A stretch of DNA of 64,000 bases from Sphingosinicella microcystinivorans (GTDB lineage Bacteria > Pseudomonadota > Alphaproteobacteria > Sphingomonadales > Sphingomonadaceae): assembly GCF_027941835.1 (NCBI RefSeq), contig NZ_CP116005.1, forward strand, positions 4,464,035 through 4,528,034, in the 5' to 3' direction. The notes below the pieces were generated by a model that was not told the DNA's origin, searched no databases, and worked only from the letters and a program-made list of their open reading frames with translations. Numbering within the stretch: position 1 is the first letter of the stretch; each line of letters begins with the position of its first letter. Below, piece by piece: positions 43,007 through 51,544 of this stretch. The translations under genes and the position numbers were made by a program.

Positions 43007-44194
43007 TCAGTGCGCGGTGTGCGGGCGCCGGCTCCAGCCCGGCGGCGGCGAACGGTGCTGGCGCGCCTCCGGGATCAGGCCGCGGATCTTGCGGCAGAAG
43101 TTGCGGAGCGCGACCTCCGTCTCCGCGAGCGGCCCCACCGTGAAGCTTTCGGACGCCATGCCGTCCTGCACGCGGCTGATGAGCCACGTGTCCTCGGCGT
43201 TCACCTGCCGGTTGATGCGCCAGTTGAGGTAGCGCGCCGCCTTCATCTCGCGGCGGTCGTCGGGCACGGCATAGCTGATCTCGCGGATCAGCGTCTCGGT
43301 CGGGGAGACCGGCAGCCACTGCATGAAATCGACCTGATCGGGATAGATGTCGAAGGCGACGTTCGGCCACAGCTTGAAATAGGTCCACAGCTTCTGCCGC
43401 TCCTCGGGCAGGTGAGGCACGTGCGGCAGGTACTTCTGGTACGCCTTCTCGGACGGGTTGTTCGAAAGCCGGTCGCGGATCGGGCCCCACATCTTGTCGA
43501 CGTTCTCCTGCGCCTCGACGCCGTAGCCGCTGCCCATCAGACGCGTGAGGCCGGGGTGCGCGACGGGGATGTGCAGGCCGTCCGAATAATTGTCGCCCAC
43601 GTTCTTCCAATTGACGCGGCGCGGGCGCAGCGTCACGCGGCCGAACGCCTTCAGGTCCTCGAACCGGTACGGTTCCACCTCGTGGTCGTAGGGCGCGATC
43701 ATCTCGGCGACCGAAGGCCCGCCGTCGTTTTCGAGGCGCACGAAGATGAAGCCCCGCCAGACCTCGAGGTCGACAGGCACGAGGCCGTGCTTGCTCTGGT
43801 CGAGGCCCGGATAGGTCTGCTTCAGCGGCACGCCGACGAGCTTGCCTTCAAGGTCGAACGACCATGCGTGATACGGACAGGTCAGCTTCTTGGCGACCGC
43901 GCAGCCGGAAGGCCCGTCGACGAGCCGCGCGCCGCGATGGCGGCAGACGTTGGTGAAGGCGCGGACCTCATGGTCCTGCCCGCGCACGACGACGACGCTT
44001 TCCCCGAGATATTCGAGCGTGTGGTAGTCGCCGACGTCGGGCACATCGCTGAGGTGGCACACCACCTGCCACGACGGGCGCATGACGCGCCGCATCTCGA
44101 CCGCGAAGAACTCCGGGTCGGAATAGGTCCACGCCGGCAGGCTCCAGCCCGCGTCGGGGTCCACGTCGATCGTTGGTGCCGCCTTGGTCGCCAT
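43007..44194 (-). CDS. Rieske non-haem iron oxygenase, alpha subunit
   Basis: A 395-residue ring-hydroxylating-type oxygenase. The Rieske [2Fe-2S] site is C-x-H (CRHRG) and C-x2-H (CPYHAW) near residues 80-110. The bridging Asp and the His ligands of the mononuclear iron lie in DNYSDGLHIPVAH. The ATG at 44194 is preceded by GGAGGCGGG. A GTG at 44218 overlaps the operator. No ferredoxin, reductase or beta subunit gene is adjacent, so it must use shared partners. Members act on aromatic acids, quaternary amines or steroids, and the substrate here is unknown. Confidence 0.92.
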   Translation of the reverse strand: MATKAAPTIDVDPDAGWSLPAWTYSDPEFFAVEMRRVMRPSWQVVCHLSDVPDVGDYHTLEYLGESVVVVRGQDHEVRAFTNVCRHRGARLVDGPSGCAVAKKLTCPYHAWSFDLEGKLVGVPLKQTYPGLDQSKHGLVPVDLEVWRGFIFVRLENDGGPSVAEMIAPYDHEVEPYRFEDLKAFGRVTLRPRRVNWKNVGDNYSDGLHIPVAHPGLTRLMGSGYGVEAQENVDKMWGPIRDRLSNNPSEKAYQKYLPHVPHLPEERQKLWTYFKLWPNVAFDIYPDQVDFMQWLPVSPTETLIREISYAVPDDRREMKAARYLNWRINRQVNAEDTWLISRVQDGMASESFTVGPLAETEVALRNFCRKIRGLIPEARQHRSPPPGWSRRPHTAH

Positions 44195-44208
44195 CCCGCC
44201 TCCGAATA

Positions 44209-44228
44209 TATTAGACACTTGTATAACA
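44209..44228. promoter_or_regulatory. 20-bp imperfect palindrome before the Rieske gene (16/20 identical to 45401-45420)
   Basis: TATTAGACACTTGTATAACA keeps the TTnnACnCnnGTnnAA symmetry of a dimeric repressor site. On the minus strand it lies between a TTGACG -35 and a TAATAT/TATATT -10 of the Rieske gene, a position that would block RNA polymerase. The near-identical site at 45401 serves the MFS and amidohydrolase genes. Confidence 0.6.
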
Positions 44229-44252
44229 ACGTCAAAGCCGTGGCAACACTTT

Positions 44253-45389
44253 TCAAAGCGGCTGGGCGAGCGGTATCCGGCGGCGCAGCGCGGCGAGGAG
44301 CACCAGCGCCTGCACCGCGTAAAGGCCGGTGAGCCACAGCGGCAGACCTCGCGCCGTCACCTCCATCAGCGCCGCAGCCGCAAGCGGCCCCGCCATCGCG
44401 CCCGCCGCGTAAGCGAATACGAGTCCGCTGCCGATTTCCACGCGCTCGTCGTTGCTCGCCGTATCGTTGCCGAGCGCGACGAGCAGGCCGTAGAGCGGCA
44501 GCAGGCCACCGCCGAGCACGAAGCCGCCGACGAGCGCCATCGGAAACGCGGGTCGGTCGGCAAGGCCGAGCGCACAGCCCGCGATCACCGTACCGACCGC
44601 GCCGACGAGGATCGCCCGCCGCCTATCCATGCGGTCGGAAAGCCAGCCGAGCGGCCACTGCGTAAGCGCCGCACCGAGCAGCACCGCAGTCATGAAGGTG
44701 GAAACCTCGGCGACATTCATGCCGCTCGCCTGCGCGTAGACGGGTCCGAGCGCATAGAGCGAGGCTTCGCCGAGCCCGTAGAGGACACAGCCCGTCGTCG
44801 CCACCGGCGCGGCGCGCAACACGCGCAGCGGCCGCAGCCGCCCGGCGGCGGGGAGCGCCGCGCCCACCGGTGTCCGCAGCCGCACGATCGCCGCCAGCAC
44901 AACCACGCCCGACGCCACGACGAAGGGCGCCCAGCCTTCGACACCGAGCAGGCCGACGACGAACTGGCCTGTGATCAGCGCTGCCTTGCTGGCGATCATG
45001 TAGAGCGAGAGCAGCCGCCCGCGCCCGGCATTGTCGACCTCGGCGTTCAGTCCCGCTTCGGCGAGGATGTAGAGCAGCGCGAAGCCCGTGCCGGAGACGA
45101 AGCGGATCGCCGCCCACGCCGCCGGATGTGGGAACAGCGGCAGCACAATGATGCCGCCGAGCGCGAGGAACGCCGCGACCGCGAAGGCGCGTCCGCTCCC
45201 CACCCTCTGCACCAGCGGCGGCGCAATCCACGGCCCGACCAGAAAGCCGAAATAATAGACGCCCGCGATCCAGCCGATGTGGAGCGGCGTGAAGCCGATG
45301 GCGGTCGCATGGAGCGGCACGAGCGTCGTCATCACGCCGATCGCGATGAGCGCGAGCGCGATGCTGGCGATGAGGCCGACGACGATCAT
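44253..45389 (-). CDS. MFS transporter (YcaD/YbfB-like)
   Basis: A 378-residue major facilitator protein with about 12 transmembrane segments and the loop 2-3 motif as GWLSDRMDRRRAILVGAVG in the second half. The family resembles YcaD-type transporters with unknown cargo. It starts from an AGGAATTC ribosome site and is divergent from the amidohydrolase gene, with the 20-bp operator between them. It may export or import the substrate of the Rieske/amidohydrolase set. Confidence 0.87.
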   Translation of the reverse strand: MIVVGLIASIALALIAIGVMTTLVPLHATAIGFTPLHIGWIAGVYYFGFLVGPWIAPPLVQRVGSGRAFAVAAFLALGGIIVLPLFPHPAAWAAIRFVSGTGFALLYILAEAGLNAEVDNAGRGRLLSLYMIASKAALITGQFVVGLLGVEGWAPFVVASGVVVLAAIVRLRTPVGAALPAAGRLRPLRVLRAAPVATTGCVLYGLGEASLYALGPVYAQASGMNVAEVSTFMTAVLLGAALTQWPLGWLSDRMDRRRAILVGAVGTVIAGCALGLADRPAFPMALVGGFVLGGGLLPLYGLLVALGNDTASNDERVEIGSGLVFAYAAGAMAGPLAAAALMEVTARGLPLWLTGLYAVQALVLLAALRRRIPLAQPL

Positions 45390-45400
45390 GCGCGAATTCC

Positions 45401-45420
45401 TATTTGACGCGTGTATAATA
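45401..45420. promoter_or_regulatory. 20-bp imperfect palindrome between MFS and amidohydrolase genes
   Basis: TATTTGACGCGTGTATAATA has a TATT..AATA and AC-n-CG-n-GT dyad and matches the site before the Rieske gene at 16 of 20 positions. It contains TATAAT (45414-45419), a plausible -10 for the amidohydrolase gene, whose ATG is 36 bp downstream. No candidate regulator gene is adjacent. Confidence 0.62.
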
Positions 45421-45454
45421 GTCCAGCAGGATACGCGCGGACAGGGAGGGACGA

Positions 45455-46735
45455 ATGACGATTCTGAAACGGATGCTTTGCGCGCTGTTCGCGACGGGGC
45501 TGCTTGCCGCCCCTGCCCTCGCCGAAACCTCTTACGTGCGTGCCGGGCGGCTGATCGACACGGAAAGCGGCAAGGTGCTGACCGACCGTCTGATCCGCAT
45601 CGAGAACGGCCGCATCGCCGCCGTCACCCCTTATGCGACGCCCGCGGACGGCAAGGTGCTCGACTGGTCCGGCTTCACCGTCCTCCCCGGCCTCATCGAC
45701 ATGCACACGCACCTGTCCGACTGGGGCCAGACGAGCAACGTCGCCGAACCGCTGCTGCATTCGTCGGAGGACATCGCGCTCGTCGGCGCGAAGAACGCGC
45801 GCGACACGCTGAACGCGGGCTTCACCAGCGTGCGCGACGTCGGCACCTTCCGCGCCTTCGGCGACGTGTCGCTGCGGAACGCCATCGAGGCCGAGTATAT
45901 CGAAGGCCCGCGCATGGCCGTGGCGGGCGCCTACATCACCGTGCCGGGCGGCGGCGGCGAGGTGACGGGCATGGCGCCCGACGTGCAGATTCCCGCGATC
46001 ATGCGCATGGGCGTCGCGGCCGGACCCGAGGAGGTGAGGGCGAAATCCCGGATGCTGTTCCAGCGCGGCGCCGACTTCCTGAAGGTGATCGCGACCGGCG
46101 CGGTCCTCGCGGCAGGCACGGAGCCGGGCGCGCCCGAGATGACCGAGGCGGAAATCCGCGCGGCGGTGGATGAAGCCGCCCGCTACAAGAGCTATGTCAC
46201 CGCCCACGCCCACGGCGCCGAGGGCATCAAGATCGCGCTGAACGCGGACGTGCGTTCCATCGAGCACGCCTCGCTCATCGACGACGAGGCGATCGCCCTC
46301 GCCAAGAAGAAGGGTGCATGGCTGGTGATGGACGTCTACAATGGCGACTTCATCGACGAGATGGGCAAGGCCGAGCACTGGCCCGAAGAAATTATGCGCA
46401 AGAACCATGAGACGACGGACGCGCAGCGCGTCGGTTTCCGCAAGGCCGTCGCCGCAGGCGTGAAGATCGCCTACGGCACCGACGCGGGCGTCTTTCCGCA
46501 CGGCCTCAACGCCCGCCAGTTCAAGTACATGGTGCGCCACGGCATGACGCCGATGCAGGCGATCCAGTCCGCGACGACGAGCGCGGCGGCGCTGATGGGC
46601 AAATCGGCGGAGGTCGGCGTGATCGCGCCGGGGCGCTTTGCGGACATGGTCGCCGTCGCCGCCGATCCGCTCGCGGACGTCAGCGCACTCGAACGCATCG
46701 ACCATGTGATGAAGGGCGGCAAGCTCATCCGCTGA
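45455..46735 (+). CDS. Exported metal-dependent amidohydrolase
   Basis: A 426-residue amidohydrolase-superfamily protein with a signal peptide ending near PALAE. The first metal motif is GLIDMHTHLS, followed by a probable carboxylated lysine in FLKVIATGAV, a histidine in VTAHAHGAEG, a histidine in SIEHASL and the final Asp in YGTDAGVF. It resembles Xaa-Pro/Xaa-Arg dipeptidase and imidazolonepropionase-like enzymes that hydrolyse peptides or amides in the periplasm. The ATG at 45455 has AGGGAGGG upstream. It shares the 20-bp operator with the divergent MFS gene. Confidence 0.9.
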   Translation: MTILKRMLCALFATGLLAAPALAETSYVRAGRLIDTESGKVLTDRLIRIENGRIAAVTPYATPADGKVLDWSGFTVLPGLIDMHTHLSDWGQTSNVAEPLLHSSEDIALVGAKNARDTLNAGFTSVRDVGTFRAFGDVSLRNAIEAEYIEGPRMAVAGAYITVPGGGGEVTGMAPDVQIPAIMRMGVAAGPEEVRAKSRMLFQRGADFLKVIATGAVLAAGTEPGAPEMTEAEIRAAVDEAARYKSYVTAHAHGAEGIKIALNADVRSIEHASLIDDEAIALAKKKGAWLVMDVYNGDFIDEMGKAEHWPEEIMRKNHETTDAQRVGFRKAVAAGVKIAYGTDAGVFPHGLNARQFKYMVRHGMTPMQAIQSATTSAAALMGKSAEVGVIAPGRFADMVAVAADPLADVSALERIDHVMKGGKLIR

Positions 46736-46798
46736 ACCGCGAAACCTTCCCCGCGCCGCCGCGTTGATGCGGCGAGCGGGCACGACATGGAGGGTTTC

Positions 46799-47002
46799 AT
46801 GGAAGACCGGAAATCGAACCTGAAGCTGGAAGGCGAAGGTAGCTACGAAGGCGCGCGCAAGTATCAGGCCGCGCAGCACGCATTCGCAAAATCGGGCAAG
46901 GTGGACGCCAAGGCGCGCGAGGCCGCCGACGCCGTTGACGGCGCCGAAGGTCCCGACCTCGAAGCCGCGCGGCGCGCAGCAGCCAAGGGCAAGAGCGCCT
47001 GA
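46799..47002 (+). CDS. Small charged protein, unknown
   Basis: A 67-residue hydrophilic protein with the pattern SYEGARKYQAAQHAFAKSG and an Ala-rich end. Similar small proteins occur widely in proteobacteria, often near stress genes, without a known role. The ATG at 46799 has GGAGGG four bases upstream; an ATG at 46787 is less likely. The next small gene follows after 18 bp and is probably in the same operon. Confidence 0.72.
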   Translation: MEDRKSNLKLEGEGSYEGARKYQAAQHAFAKSGKVDAKAREAADAVDGAEGPDLEAARRAAAKGKSA

Positions 47003-47020
47003 ACTGAAGGAGACGCACAC

Positions 47021-47209
47021 ATGGAATATGGACTTATCGGTCTCGTCATCCTGGCGCTCGACATCTGGGCGCTCATCAGCGTCTGGGGCAGCAGCGCGAC
47101 GACCGGCGCGAAGATCGCGTGGACGATCGGCATCATCGTGTTCCCGCTGATCGGGCTCGTCGTCTGGTTCCTCGCGGGGCCGCGCGGCAATCGGGCAACC
47201 GCCCTCTAG
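47021..47209 (+). CDS. Small membrane protein, PLDc_N-like
   Basis: A 62-residue protein of two transmembrane helices (about 5-22 and 31-52), ending in WFLAGPRGNR. It resembles the phospholipase D N-terminal (PLDc_N) membrane domain found as stand-alone small proteins. A strong AAGGAG lies upstream of the ATG. The last 4 bp overlap the end of the convergent DUF3501 gene. Confidence 0.75.
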   Translation: MEYGLIGLVILALDIWALISVWGSSATTGAKIAWTIGIIVFPLIGLVVWFLAGPRGNRATAL

Positions 47210-47799
47210 GCGAAGTCCCGGCCAAGCTCTTCCCGCATCTCGGGGCCGATGATCGCCATGTGGCCGTAGTTCGGATGGTCGATCCCGAAGATCACCGTGC
47301 CGCGGCCGCTCAGCCATTCGGCGATCTCGGCGTCGGTAAAGGGGAAGTGGAGGAAGTGGACGGATGAGGCCTTGCCGTCCTCACGGCTGCGCTCGACGTC
47401 GCCCTCCGGCACGGCCGCGATGCGCGTCTCGCCGAGATGCAGGTAGATGTGATCCTCGACGCCGCCGAGACGGCCGAGGATGGAGGCGCGCAGCTTGGGG
47501 TCGTCGATCTCGAACATCAGCGTCGCGGTGAGTTCGCGGCCGTTCGGGATCATCGGGTTGTAGGCGGCGAGCTCGTCCGGAATCTGATCCACGCCGCCAC
47601 GCTCGATATACAGCATTTCATGAACTTGCAGCCACATACTGTCATACGACTCGAAGAAGACGGTGACGTGGGGCCCCACCGAAAGACGGCGTTTCTTCTT
47701 CGCCTCGACCTGCCCCAGCCGCAGCGCCTTCCGCTGCTCGCCGTAGGCGCGCATGTCCATGATGTCGGCAGGTTCGATGGCGCGGGTTTCGCGGGACAT
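47206..47799 (-). CDS. DUF3501 family protein
   Basis: A 197-residue DUF3501 protein with its typical IEPADIMDMRAYGEQRKALR start, the VTVFFESYDSMWLQVHEML segment and the HPNYGHMAIIG end. It always seems to travel with rubrerythrin and an HdrD-like iron-sulfur protein, as here. The trio is inferred to work in peroxide or oxidative-stress defence, with the exact role of DUF3501 unknown. The ATG at 47799 lies 14 bp after the Fe-S gene. Confidence 0.88.
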   Translation of the reverse strand: MSRETRAIEPADIMDMRAYGEQRKALRLGQVEAKKKRRLSVGPHVTVFFESYDSMWLQVHEMLYIERGGVDQIPDELAAYNPMIPNGRELTATLMFEIDDPKLRASILGRLGGVEDHIYLHLGETRIAAVPEGDVERSREDGKASSVHFLHFPFTDAEIAEWLSGRGTVIFGIDHPNYGHMAIIGPEMREELGRDFA

Positions 47800-47813
47800 T
47801 GGAATTCTCTCGT

Positions 47814-49151
47814 CTAGAGGCCGTAGGCTTTCGCCAGCAACTCGATGGGGTGCGGCACCTGCTCGGGAATACGCTCCCCGCCCTCGCGCTCCATCACCTG
47901 CCTGAGGTGCGGTCCCGCGAGCGGACATTCCGAGACCATGAAGGCCGCGTTCGTCTTCAGCATGGCGCGGCCCGCGGGTTTGCCCACCTTGAGCGCGGTG
48001 GCGAAGTTCTCCCTGAAGATGCCCCACTTGCCGCCGTGGCCGGAGCAGCGCTCGACGACGCCGACCTTCGCCTCCGGGATCAGCCGCAGCATCTCGGCGC
48101 CCTTCTGCCCCATGTTCTGCGCGCGGCTGTGGCAGGGCAGATGGATCGCGACGTCGCCGCCCAGAGGCTGCATCCCCGGCGCGAGCCCTTCTTTCTTCGC
48201 GATGTCGACGACGTACTCGGTGATGTCGAACGTCGCCTCCGCGAGCTTTTTCACCAGCGGATCGTCCGGAAGGATCAGCGGCCATTCGAATTTCAGCATC
48301 AGCGCGCACGAGGGCGTCACCGCGACAACGTCGAAGCCGTCGTCGATGAGCGGTGCGAAGGCCGCAGCGACGGTGTGCGCCTGCTCCGCGACCGCCGCGA
48401 GGTCGCCGTTCTCCAGCTTCGGCATCCCGCAGCAGCCCGGATAGACGATGCGCGTGTCGACGCCGTTCGCCTTCAGAACCTTGACCGCCGCCTCGCCCGG
48501 CCCCGGCATGTTCCAGTTGGAAAAGCACGTCGCGTAGAGCGCGACCTTGCGGCCCGCGGCGGGCGCGGCGGCATCGACGTCGATCCTGTCGAGATCGCCG
48601 CGGCGGTCGAGCGGCGTATCCGCGAACGGCGGCAGCCACGCCTCCCGGTTGACGCCGATGGTCTTTTCCATCAGCGTCCGCGTGAGGCCGTTTCCGGTGT
48701 CCGTCGCCCAGTTGGCGAGTGGGGAGAGGAAGCTCGCAAGCTTGCCGTTGCGATCGGTTTTGGCGAGTTCGGTGTCGGCAAAACGCGTTTCGCCCTTGCG
48801 GTGCTCCACGGCACGCGCGCGCAGCATCAGGTGCGGCACGTCGAGCGCCCATTCGTGCGGCGGCACGTAGGGGCACTTGGTCATGAAGCACATGTCGCAG
48901 AGCGTGCAGGCGTCGACGACCTTCCTGTAATCGGTCTTGGGGTCGAGTCCGTCGATCTCGCCGCTTTCGGATTCGTCGATCAGGTCGAACAGAATGGGGA
49001 AGCTGTCGCACAGGTTGAAGCAGCGGCGGCAGCCGTGACAGATGTCGAACACGCGCGTCAGCTCGGCCTCGAGCTTCGCCTCGTCGTAGTAATCGGGGTT
49101 TTCCCAATCAATCGGATGGCGGGTCGGCGCCTCCAGACTGCCTTCACGCAT
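47814..49151 (-). CDS. HdrD/GlpC-like iron-sulfur oxidoreductase
   Basis: A 445-residue protein. Two ferredoxin-type [4Fe-4S] motifs are present near the N-terminus (CHGCRRCFNLC and CTLCDMCFMTKCPYVPP). Two cysteine-rich CCG domains follow (PGCCGMPK, and later CSGHGGKWG with preceding cysteines), as in heterodisulfide reductase subunit D and GlpC. It probably moves electrons to rubrerythrin or a membrane quinone. The ATG at 49151 has GGGGA six bases upstream; an ATG at 49157 is too close to it. It lies between rubrerythrin and DUF3501 in the known three-gene set. Confidence 0.87.
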   Translation of the reverse strand: MREGSLEAPTRHPIDWENPDYYDEAKLEAELTRVFDICHGCRRCFNLCDSFPILFDLIDESESGEIDGLDPKTDYRKVVDACTLCDMCFMTKCPYVPPHEWALDVPHLMLRARAVEHRKGETRFADTELAKTDRNGKLASFLSPLANWATDTGNGLTRTLMEKTIGVNREAWLPPFADTPLDRRGDLDRIDVDAAAPAAGRKVALYATCFSNWNMPGPGEAAVKVLKANGVDTRIVYPGCCGMPKLENGDLAAVAEQAHTVAAAFAPLIDDGFDVVAVTPSCALMLKFEWPLILPDDPLVKKLAEATFDITEYVVDIAKKEGLAPGMQPLGGDVAIHLPCHSRAQNMGQKGAEMLRLIPEAKVGVVERCSGHGGKWGIFRENFATALKVGKPAGRAMLKTNAAFMVSECPLAGPHLRQVMEREGGERIPEQVPHPIELLAKAYGL

Positions 49152-49400
49152 CGGCATTCCCCAAAGGATATGGCCTCGACATGGCCGGCTGGTTCCCAAA
49201 AGCGTCCGGTTGGGCGCACGGCGCGAATTCCCACACGAAACGCGTGTCCGCCTGTCCCTCGAAGCGGGAACGGGAACTGACGCCATGCGCCCGAGCGGAC
49301 GCTCCCGGCAAGATTGTCAAAGGGCTACGGGAGGGGCGGCCCCGGTCCCGCGGATCCGCCCCTCGCCTCCCACAGCAGACACTCTTCGGCTGTTACCCTC

Positions 49401-49820
49401 TCAGGCGTCGAGCGCGTCGAGCGTCTTCTGAAACTTGCCGGCGTGGCTCTTCTCGGCCTTCGCGAGCGTCTCGAACCAGTCGGCGATCTCGTCGAAGCCC
49501 TCGTCGCGCGCGGTGCGCGCCATACCCGGGTACATGTCCGTGTATTCGTGCGTCTCGCCGGCGATCGCCGACTTGAGGTTGTCGGACGTCGTGCCGATGG
49601 CGAGCCCCGTGGCCGGATCGCCGACCTCCTCGAGATATTCGAGGTGGCCGTGCGCGTGGCCCGTCTCGCCTTCCGCCGTCGAGCGGAACACGGCGGCGAC
49701 GTCGTTGTAACCTTCCACGTCAGCCTTCTGCGCGAAATAAAGATAGCGACGGTTCGCCTGGCTCTCGCCCGCGAAAGCGGCCTTCAGATTGTCTTCGGTC
49801 TTCGAGCCTTGCAGCCCCAT
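49401..49820 (-). CDS. Rubrerythrin (diiron, without rubredoxin domain)
   Basis: A 139-residue ferritin-like four-helix protein. The diiron ligands fall in [34 protein letters not shown] and [10 protein letters not shown]. The C-terminal rubredoxin domain of classical rubrerythrin is absent. Such proteins reduce hydrogen peroxide with an outside electron donor, here probably the HdrD-like protein downstream. The ATG at 49820 has GGAGAGGG upstream. A Fur-like box lies 170 bp upstream. A GC-rich imperfect hairpin (about 49329-49371) follows the gene and may reduce read-through to the HdrD gene. Confidence 0.9.
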   Translation of the reverse strand: MGLQGSKTEDNLKAAFAGESQANRRYLYFAQKADVEGYNDVAAVFRSTAEGETGHAHGHLEYLEEVGDPATGLAIGTTSDNLKSAIAGETHEYTDMYPGMARTARDEGFDEIADWFETLAKAEKSHAGKFQKTLDALDA

Positions 49821-49989
49821 GATCCCTCTCCTTCCCAAGCGTGATGCGATGAAACGCGAAAGCCGGCCCGTCTCATGCAGGCCTGGCTTCATCTTCAACG
49901 CTATCTGCGGGGCGCGGCAACCGCCAACGCATTTTCTGCGTCAGGCTGATCGACGCATTCGATAAAAGCCTCTCGACTTATCAAGGTAA

Positions 49990-50004
49990 TGCAAATCATT
50001 CGCA
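49990..50004. promoter_or_regulatory. Fur/Irr-like box upstream of rubrerythrin
   Basis: TGCAAATCATTCGCA is a 7-1-7 inverted repeat with one mismatch and fits the TGCnAATnATTnGCA form reported for alphaproteobacterial Fur sites. It lies in the non-coding gap before the rubrerythrin gene, so iron or peroxide control of the trio is plausible. Confidence 0.5.
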
Positions 50005-50093
50005 GCGGATCGGCCACGGCCCCGATCTGCAATCGCGAACGCGAAAACACTTCGTCTGAATGGCGCGATCGCCCAGACGCTACGGCTGCCGCT

Positions 50094-50501
50094 CTATCGC
50101 CCCGAGGTCCGGGCGTCCGGGAACTGGTCCTCGGCCGCAGCCTTTGCCTTCGCGGCTTCGGCGCGTTTTACAGCGAGGTAATCCTCGCTCGCCGTTTCGA
50201 TCGGGCGCAAGGCTTCGAATTTCACGAGCAGGGCCGCGCGCAGCCGTTCGATTTCATCTTCCAGCCGCGCCAGCTCGCGGGTCAGCCGGATCATCTCCCG
50301 GCGTCTCAAGGCTGCATCTGGGCTGACATCGAATGCAGGTCCTGCCGCCCGCTTCTCCCGCTCGCGGCGCAAGGCGGCGTCCGCGTCAATGATCGCCTTG
50401 GCGAAAACCGAAAGCTGCGTTTCGGTGGCGATGAGCGCCTGACGGATATCGTCCAGTTCCTTGCGCCGTTGTCGGCGGTCGGTGTCGTAGGGCGTCTTCA
50501 C
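50094..50501 (-). CDS. Coiled-coil protein, FliJ-like
   Basis: A 135-residue, highly charged protein, almost entirely predicted coiled coil (residues 8-60 and 72-125) and without cysteines or membrane segments. Size and composition are FliJ-like, as often annotated for sphingomonad homologues. The sequence alone does not prove a flagellar role and no other flagellar gene is in the window. It is divergent from ctrA, which in Caulobacter controls flagellar genes. Confidence 0.6.
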   Translation of the reverse strand: MKTPYDTDRRQRRKELDDIRQALIATETQLSVFAKAIIDADAALRREREKRAAGPAFDVSPDAALRRREMIRLTRELARLEDEIERLRAALLVKFEALRPIETASEDYLAVKRAEAAKAKAAAEDQFPDARTSGR

Positions 50502-50808
50502 GGTCGCACCCCGCCCCTGCCGGGCATGACCGGCGCGCGTTTGCGATAAAAGACCGGGAACGATTCACACCACATCGGGCGGAGTGTGCCACCCCATGGT
50601 TAATGTCGCCTTGCTGTCCGGATTCCATAACTGATTCAAAACGAAACAGACCGTGACCGAGGTGCCACAGGAACAAATCAAAGCACGGTCGCGTTAACTT
50701 TTACGCGGCGTTAACCTTTGTAACCCATAACGGGCATGGTTAACGGATTGTACGCGGCATGGCCGGGATTGGCTGCACGCCGTCGGGGGACATGAAGAGG
50801 GCTACTCA
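50502..50808. promoter_or_regulatory. ctrA upstream regulatory region with clustered GANTC and TTAA half-sites
   Basis: This 307-bp gap contains no gene. Three GATTC sites (50562-50566, 50621-50625, 50633-50637) could be CcrM methylation sites, as at the ctrA P1 promoter of Caulobacter. Four TTAA half-sites occur at 50600, 50694, 50711 and 50740, but no pair has the 7-bp CtrA spacing; two are spaced by 13 bp. It therefore looks like a cell-cycle-regulated promoter region, with direct CtrA autoregulation unproven. Confidence 0.55.
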
Positions 50809-51522
50809 ATGCGGGTTCTGCTGATCGAAGACGATGCGACCACGGCGAAGAGCATCGACCTGATGCTCTCGAGCGAGGGCTTCAACGTCTACACCACCGA
50901 TCTTGGCGAGGAAGGCCTCGATCTCGGCAAGCTGTACGATTACGATATCATCCTGCTCGATCTGAACCTGCCCGACATGCACGGCTACGACGTGCTGAAG
51001 AAGCTGCGGCTCGCCAAGGTCGGCACGCCGATCCTGATCCTCTCCGGCCAGAACGAGATGGAATCGAAGGTCCGCGGCCTCGGCTTCGGTGCCGACGACT
51101 ACGTGACGAAGCCGTTCCACAAGGAAGAGCTGGTGGCGCGTATCCACGCCGTCGTCCGCCGCTCGAAGGGCCATTCGCAGTCGGTGATCAAGACTGGCAA
51201 GCTCGGCGTCAACCTCGACACCAAGACCGTCGACGTGGAGGGTGCGCGCGTCCACCTGACCGGCAAGGAATATGCGATGCTGGAGCTTCTCAGCTTGCGC
51301 AAGGGCACCACGCTCACCAAGGAAATGTTCCTGAACCACCTCTACGGCGGCATGGACGAGCCGGAACTCAAGATCATCGACGTGTTCATCTGCAAGCTGC
51401 GCAAGAAGCTCTCGGCAGCCTGCGGCGGCGAGAACTACATCGAGACGGTGTGGGGCCGCGGCTACGTGCTGCGCGATCCCGAAGGCCAGTCGGCTACGAC
51501 GACCGAGGTGGCCGCCGCCTGA
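50809..51522 (+). CDS. ctrA: CtrA cell-cycle response regulator
   Basis: A 237-residue OmpR-type regulator with acidic residues Asp8/Asp9, phospho-Asp51 in [14 protein letters not shown], Lys in [11 protein letters not shown], and a winged-helix DNA-binding domain from about residue 125 with [23 protein letters not shown] split over the recognition region. The sequence is close to Caulobacter CtrA. ChpT, its phosphodonor, is encoded in the window. In sphingomonads CtrA mainly controls motility and late cell-cycle genes. A strong terminator follows. Confidence 0.95.
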   Translation: MRVLLIEDDATTAKSIDLMLSSEGFNVYTTDLGEEGLDLGKLYDYDIILLDLNLPDMHGYDVLKKLRLAKVGTPILILSGQNEMESKVRGLGFGADDYVTKPFHKEELVARIHAVVRRSKGHSQSVIKTGKLGVNLDTKTVDVEGARVHLTGKEYAMLELLSLRKGTTLTKEMFLNHLYGGMDEPELKIIDVFICKLRKKLSAACGGENYIETVWGRGYVLRDPEGQSATTTEVAAA

Positions 51523-51544
51523 GGGCGGACACGCTATCGTTCTG

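Noticed and set aside
45403..45419. TTGACG followed by TATAAT as a -35/-10 promoter pair
   Set aside because: The two hexamers are only 4-5 bp apart; TATAAT alone may be a -10, and the TTGAC part belongs to the dyad of the operator.
46758..46775. Short CGCCGC...GCGGCG hairpin as a terminator after the amidohydrolase
   Set aside because: The stem is only 6 bp and no T-tract follows; such GC hairpins are expected by chance here.
50694..50714. TTAA pair as a canonical CtrA binding site
   Set aside because: The spacing is 13 bp, whereas the CtrA consensus is TTAA-N7-TTAA.
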